From IMG/VR virus record IMGVR_UViG_3300005288_000028, positions 7,533-35,653 of that record: 28,121 nt of DNA, one strand, 5' to 3'. The stretch is from a virus. The position numbers and the translations under genes were made by a program. Positions 24,286-28,121 of this stretch are shown here, in pieces (position 1 is the stretch's first letter; the number at the start of each line of letters is the position of its first letter). Below the pieces are notes generated by a model. It was not told the DNA's origin. It was given only the letters and a program-made list of their open reading frames with translations, and ran no database searches.

Positions 24286-25626
24286 ATGACAACGAGTTAT
24301 CTTTCTTTTGGCAGCATAGCACAACTCCATAATAACGGTCCATTGGCGAGTTCCCCAATTGGCGAACTTTCCACTAAAGCACAGACATACGCAAAAGACC
24401 CTGGCCGGTTCTCGCTCAAGACTACGGTCAGCGATACTGTGCTGTTTAACTTCCTGTCGCAAACCGATAACGTCGACATTGTCATGCCGCAGGCGCTGGC
24501 AGAAGCTCAGATCGGGATTAGCAACTGGCTTTACGCTCAGGCTAAACTCGGGAACATTACCGGCAGCCGCCCTAATACACTCGCGTTGTTACAAGCCACT
24601 TTCACCAACAACATTGAAATCACCGACATCGGTGAGATGGTTACCAACAACACGATCTGGTTCCCCAGCTTCGTTAAAGGTAACCACATCGTTGCTGGTG
24701 AGAAACAAAGCTTTTACCTGTGGCTGGCCAACGCGTACTTCCTTGAACAATACCCTCGTGTGTCGTTCACCATCATTCATCCGATCCCCCTGGATGAAAT
24801 CGACACCCTGATGACACTGAACTATCATCAGATCGAAGCGCGTTTTGCCAAAGAAACCCCACTCGTCATCCGCGACCGCATTGATGAAGCCACCAACCAA
24901 CAAGAGTGGCCACCGACTGCCCGCGACGTGGTTGACTTCCAGATCATGGACCTGATCAACACGCCGAACTACAACATCGGCTACTGGCGGTTCCTGGAAT
25001 GGGGTAACGGGCAAGATTCCGAAGACCAACTGTTCGATCAGATCAAACAGGAAATCCTCGACGCTTCTGATTACCCGGAATCCGACTGGGAAGACAAGAT
25101 CCCCGATCTGTTCAACCCGATCGAGTTCTACGTCCTGCCGTACTTCAACCGTCTGGGTGTGGTGAACCGTACCAACGGCGCCAGTTCGTTGTCGCCAATT
25201 GTCGACCGCGAAACCATGATGGGCTTGGTCGATCACTTCCTGACCACCAACATGACGCCGGAGCATGTCATAAAATCCACCCAGGTTATTCCGTTCCTTT
25301 ACAAATCAATGGCCTGCGCCTTTGTAGCGAAACTGAACAACCGGTCTGGTATGGAAAAGATTGATGTCATCGTTCCTGACTATCAGTTGATTCCGTCGAG
25401 TGACTCTGGCTTCGACATTATGTCTGGCGCGACCATGGAGTTCATCCGTCAAATGGAGAACCTCTTGGCCGCTGCCGAAGTGACCACCCCGTACACCCTG
25501 ACCCCGGCCGGCATTACCCGCATCACTCGCTTCGGCAAAGTGTGCGTGGCGCGTCGTATCGGTAAAGTGAAATACATCGTCGTCACCCGCTGGCAGTACC
25601 TGGAAGACGGCATCATTGAGAGCTAA
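24286..25626 (+). CDS. Unknown protein, probably structural (446 aa)
   Basis: This 446-residue protein starts with a good ribosome site (AGGTGG, 7-9 bases before the ATG). It is rich in Asp, Asn, Tyr and Pro with mixed helix/strand and has no membrane segment or recognised enzyme motif. It is followed after 5 bases by the 214-residue gene, so the two are probably translated together and may form one assembly. The surroundings suggest a head, neck or tail component; I could not match it to a sheath or tube protein. Confidence 0.8.
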   Translation: MTTSYLSFGSIAQLHNNGPLASSPIGELSTKAQTYAKDPGRFSLKTTVSDTVLFNFLSQTDNVDIVMPQALAEAQIGISNWLYAQAKLGNITGSRPNTLALLQATFTNNIEITDIGEMVTNNTIWFPSFVKGNHIVAGEKQSFYLWLANAYFLEQYPRVSFTIIHPIPLDEIDTLMTLNYHQIEARFAKETPLVIRDRIDEATNQQEWPPTARDVVDFQIMDLINTPNYNIGYWRFLEWGNGQDSEDQLFDQIKQEILDASDYPESDWEDKIPDLFNPIEFYVLPYFNRLGVVNRTNGASSLSPIVDRETMMGLVDHFLTTNMTPEHVIKSTQVIPFLYKSMACAFVAKLNNRSGMEKIDVIVPDYQLIPSSDSGFDIMSGATMEFIRQMENLLAAAEVTTPYTLTPAGITRITRFGKVCVARRIGKVKYIVVTRWQYLEDGIIES

Positions 25627-25631
25627 ACAAC

Positions 25632-26276
25632 ATGGCAACTGAAGGCAACTTGATACCCTCGATTAATGCCTCCGGTCGATTTGAAGCTTTGGCTCCCTTC
25701 GACCGTGTGGTAGTGCCTTCTACTTATTACACGGTAGAGGCTCTGCGTACCATTCCAGAAATGCAGGCGTTGAAACTCAACCTGTATGCCCTGGTCTTCC
25801 AACCGATTGGTTTGGCTGAAGCGGATTACCCGGCGATGTTGGCGCGGGCTCAGTCTGAAGGGTCGATCATCGTTACCCTGACCAGTCGGTTGGGTCCGCC
25901 GATCTACATCCTCAGTACGTTCTTCAAATCCTTTCCGTTGGTCGATGGGATTTCTTACGAACGCATGTGCATGATCCTGGACTTCGGTGCTGTACCGCCC
26001 ACCTTGAAAGACGCCATGGCACAAGTGATGACACACTGCCAGGAATACACCAAGGCAACACTCGGTCTGGACTCTCAGGCTAAGTTGGGCACCATCCCTA
26101 CCATTGGTTATGTTTCGGCTGCCGACGCTCAGTTGTTTGAGAACACGCGGAAGAACAAGATCACCAACGGGGATAACGACATCGCCAAGATCAACACGTT
26201 GGAAGCGAAGTTGGTAAAGAAAGACGCTTACATCGCACAGCTGGAAGCTAAGCTCGGCATCCCACCTTCTCCATAA
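25632..26276 (+). CDS. Unknown protein with C-terminal coiled coil (214 aa)
   Basis: This 214-residue protein begins 5 bases after the stop of the 446-residue gene. Residues 1-150 are a mixed domain. The last 40 residues (IAKINTLEAKLVKKDAYIAQ onwards) are a heptad-like coiled coil, so it may oligomerise. No family is recognised. It ends at the convergent hairpin 26283-26329. It is probably a virion component working with its upstream partner. Confidence 0.8.
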   Translation: MATEGNLIPSINASGRFEALAPFDRVVVPSTYYTVEALRTIPEMQALKLNLYALVFQPIGLAEADYPAMLARAQSEGSIIVTLTSRLGPPIYILSTFFKSFPLVDGISYERMCMILDFGAVPPTLKDAMAQVMTHCQEYTKATLGLDSQAKLGTIPTIGYVSAADAQLFENTRKNKITNGDNDIAKINTLEAKLVKKDAYIAQLEAKLGIPPSP

Positions 26277-26282
26277 GGCGGA

Positions 26283-26329
26283 CATATCCCCAACCCATTC
26301 CCCTTCGTGGCGGAATGGGTTGGGGTATG
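26283..26329. terminator. Bidirectional hairpin terminator between converging genes
   Basis: CATATCCCCAACCCATTCC pairs with GGAATGGGTTGGGGTATG, giving an 18-base-pair stem with a single bulged base. The loop contains CCTTCGTGG. It directly abuts the stop codon of the minus-strand gene. On the plus strand GTTTATTT follows. Confidence 0.85.
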
Positions 26330-26331
26330 GT

Positions 26332-27984
26332 TTATTTCACGCGACGAATCGAGCCCAGCGGGATACCGTCAGCCAGGTCAGCCACTTCGCGGAAGTCGTA
26401 CGGACGGATCAGTGGGTTACCCAGGTTGATCAGCTTTTCGTACAACGCTGCGATGAAGCTTTCGGTGTAACGGTTGAACAGGTTGTTCACGAAGTCAACG
26501 CTTTCAGCGGTAGCGCGGGTTGGAGGAACGCCCGGCAGGTATTCCCAAACGATCCAGCTGTTCAGGTCCAGGCCGATGGAACGGTCAGTACGGCCGTCGG
26601 TCCATTCGGTCTTGGAGTAGTCCGTCAGAGCGCGCAGGATGTCGTTGGTGACTTCGGAGATCAGGTTGATGCCGTATTCAGGGGCGAAGTTGTAAATGCG
26701 GTTGGTGAAGTGTGCAGCGGCGTACAGCTCCACTTTCAACAGTGCATCGAACTCTTTCTGAATGATCGGATTCTCACTCACCAACTTGCGAGCAATCCCG
26801 ATTTCCTTGTTGATGTGTTTGCAGGCCGCATTGATCTGCTTGACCGCCACCAACACCTTCTTGTCCTTGCCGTTCCACTCGAACACCGTGGTAGGGTTGT
26901 CGCCCAGGCTCACTTCGCCGCTTTCAGGCAGCTTCGGGTAAACCTTGTCCAACGTAACGTTCAGCGCTGTGAAGTTGTCCATGGCCTTGAACACGAGGTA
27001 CAGGTCATGGTCCTTCTCGATGTCGGCGTTAACCAACACGTTGGCCTTCTGCGTGATGTCGCGCAGCTTGCTGGAGATCTTCAGGCGCAGACGCTTCATG
27101 GTCTGCTCCAATTGAATCCAGTCACCGTTTACCAGGTCATCGCCTTCTGCTTCAGCGAAAGGTACCAGGAAAAAGTGAAGCGGCAACTCTATAGGCGCTC
27201 GGGATACGTTGAGGTACAAACCCTTCTTGCCCAGTGCCGGATTTTCGTTACCCTGCAATGCCCACTCCAGCGGGAACTCGTGAGAGAGTGTCTCGATGAA
27301 GTAGTCGTAGTTCTTTTCCAACATGGCAAAAGAGAAGGATTGCTCAGCGCCGATCTGGAAACGAATCCAGCGGACTTCTTCCACGCCGGCCATGCCGATG
27401 TAGGTGTAAATGACCGGCTCGACTTCAGCGTCTTTAACGATGAGCTCGCAGAACTTCAGCAACGCGTTGATGCGAGCGATATGTTCGTCAGCGTAGACTA
27501 CGTCGTGACGCAGTGGATACAACTGTTCCATGCGCAGGATGTTCACGCCGCCGTCTTCGTTAACCATCAGCGGGCGCAACGCAGCGTCAATCAACGGCAG
27601 ACCCGACGGCTTAACGATACCTTCCCACAGAGCCGGGACGTCGACGTAACCTTCAGGGGTGAGTTTAACCAACTCGTCGAAGCGCTGAGCCATTGGCGAA
27701 GGATCTACTTCAGCAACCGGCAGAAGGATTTGATCCGACAGCTCGGAGTACATTTTCTCGTTGTGGTCGGGTTTTGAAGAAAGCTCGGCAATCTTTTCAT
27801 CACTCATGCGTTCGATGTAACCTTCTTTCGGAAGTGCCGCGATCTTTTCGAGATGAGCACGCTTGGTCTCTTCCCATTCTTCGGCCGTACCGGTAAACCC
27901 GTTGGCGACTGCTACTTCGTGGGTAACGTCCGGCGGTGCAATGTAGTCGGCAAATTCCTTGCCGAGTAGGGTAATTTCCGTCAC
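26332..27984 (-). CDS. Unknown protein, probably virion structural (550 aa), GTG start
   Basis: This protein starts at GTG 27984, preceded by AGGAG with 8-base spacing, and the GTG overlaps the upstream stop as GTGA. Residues 25-37 read AVANGFTGTAEEW, a motif that is very common in phage tail-fibre and collar proteins (A-x-x-GFxGTxxxW). The rest shows no fibre repeats and is mixed helix/strand, 550 residues in all. No enzyme motif is seen. A tail or baseplate component is plausible from the motif and the neighbourhood. The weak link is that this short motif also turns up outside fibres. Confidence 0.8.
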   Translation of the reverse strand: MTEITLLGKEFADYIAPPDVTHEVAVANGFTGTAEEWEETKRAHLEKIAALPKEGYIERMSDEKIAELSSKPDHNEKMYSELSDQILLPVAEVDPSPMAQRFDELVKLTPEGYVDVPALWEGIVKPSGLPLIDAALRPLMVNEDGGVNILRMEQLYPLRHDVVYADEHIARINALLKFCELIVKDAEVEPVIYTYIGMAGVEEVRWIRFQIGAEQSFSFAMLEKNYDYFIETLSHEFPLEWALQGNENPALGKKGLYLNVSRAPIELPLHFFLVPFAEAEGDDLVNGDWIQLEQTMKRLRLKISSKLRDITQKANVLVNADIEKDHDLYLVFKAMDNFTALNVTLDKVYPKLPESGEVSLGDNPTTVFEWNGKDKKVLVAVKQINAACKHINKEIGIARKLVSENPIIQKEFDALLKVELYAAAHFTNRIYNFAPEYGINLISEVTNDILRALTDYSKTEWTDGRTDRSIGLDLNSWIVWEYLPGVPPTRATAESVDFVNNLFNRYTESFIAALYEKLINLGNPLIRPYDFREVADLADGIPLGSIRRVK

Positions 27985-28121
27985 TTGAGTGCTCCTGTGG
28001 TCAAAGGGTGTGCGTTCAATTTGCTTTTGTCGGTAGAAGATTGATCTTTGGGTATTTCAATACCTTGAAGCTGTGGCGGGATCTTTACAGACGCCACGAA
28101 CTGTTTCTCAGAATTCTGTTT
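27981..28121 (-). CDS. 3' end of an unknown gene, cut by the window edge
   Basis: The minus frame is open from the window edge to TGA 27983-27981, giving the last 46 residues of a protein that contains VKIPPQLQGIEIPKDQSS and ends GALK. The stop overlaps the GTG start of the next gene (GTGA), a sign of coupled translation. The fragment is polar and probably flexible. No family can be named from this piece. Confidence 0.65.
   Translation of the reverse strand, partial: KQNSEKQFVASVKIPPQLQGIEIPKDQSSTDKSKLNAHPLTTGALK

Noticed and set aside
1-28121. tRNA genes, CRISPR arrays, insertion sequences or integration sites
   Set aside because: No cloverleaf, regular spacer repeats, transposase or integrase frame, or terminal inverted repeats were seen on reading both strands; I could not run a dedicated search.

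Overview
This window looks like part of the virion-gene region of a giant ('jumbo') tailed phage of the phiKZ type. Three things support this. Bases 1-4354 carry two adjacent genes for split, bacterial-type RNA polymerase subunits: a beta'-like protein with a DSDHDGD catalytic loop, then a beta-like protein that runs off the window. Divergent to them is a 2660-residue virion-type giant protein carrying peptidoglycan-hydrolase domains, the same arrangement as gp178/gp180/gp181 of phiKZ. A RecA/UvsX-like recombinase and an RNase-H-like protein sit among many unrecognised, probably structural, genes. I see no host genes, tRNAs, transposons or integrase. The host cannot be fixed from the sequence; phages of this group are known mainly from pseudomonads and other gamma- and betaproteobacteria.

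Layout: coding is very dense, no gap reaches 110 bases, and strands switch often. Unit 1 (minus, 4354 to <1): beta' then beta RNA polymerase fragments. Unit 2 (plus, 4382-14602): the giant protein, a Rho-independent terminator, then a 727-residue probable virion protein. Unit 3 (minus, 16864-14663): three unknown proteins. Unit 4 (plus, 16919-17425): one small helical protein that I propose as a candidate small terminase. Unit 5 (minus, 21270-17476): UvsX-like recombinase, a 128-residue protein, a 227-residue protein that resembles the C-terminal end of RNA polymerase beta, and two more unknowns, closely packed with start/stop overlaps. Unit 6 (plus, 21377-22177): one unknown. Unit 7 (minus, 24253-22238): a single-pass membrane protein and the RNase-H-like protein. 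Unit 8 (plus, 24286-26276): two unknowns. Unit 9 (minus, >28121-26332): the tail end of one gene and a 550-residue unknown that starts with GTG.

All four convergent junctions (about 14610, 17436, 22196 and 26283) are filled by a long perfect or nearly perfect stem-loop, so they are probably two-way transcription terminators. The four divergent junctions are only 27-106 bases long. One of them (minus strand, 16904-16897) contains TATATTAC, the sequence I recall as the early-promoter element of phiKZ.

Together the genes describe phage particle building (tail, tape-measure/cell-wall-cutting protein, head and tail components), a polymerase probably packaged in the virion to start early transcription after injection, and some DNA recombination/processing functions. 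The most interesting points are the possible split beta C-terminus, the candidate small terminase, the giant protein with two different wall-cutting domains and an internal duplication, and the regular terminator architecture. Most function assignments for the smaller genes are unknown and are marked so.
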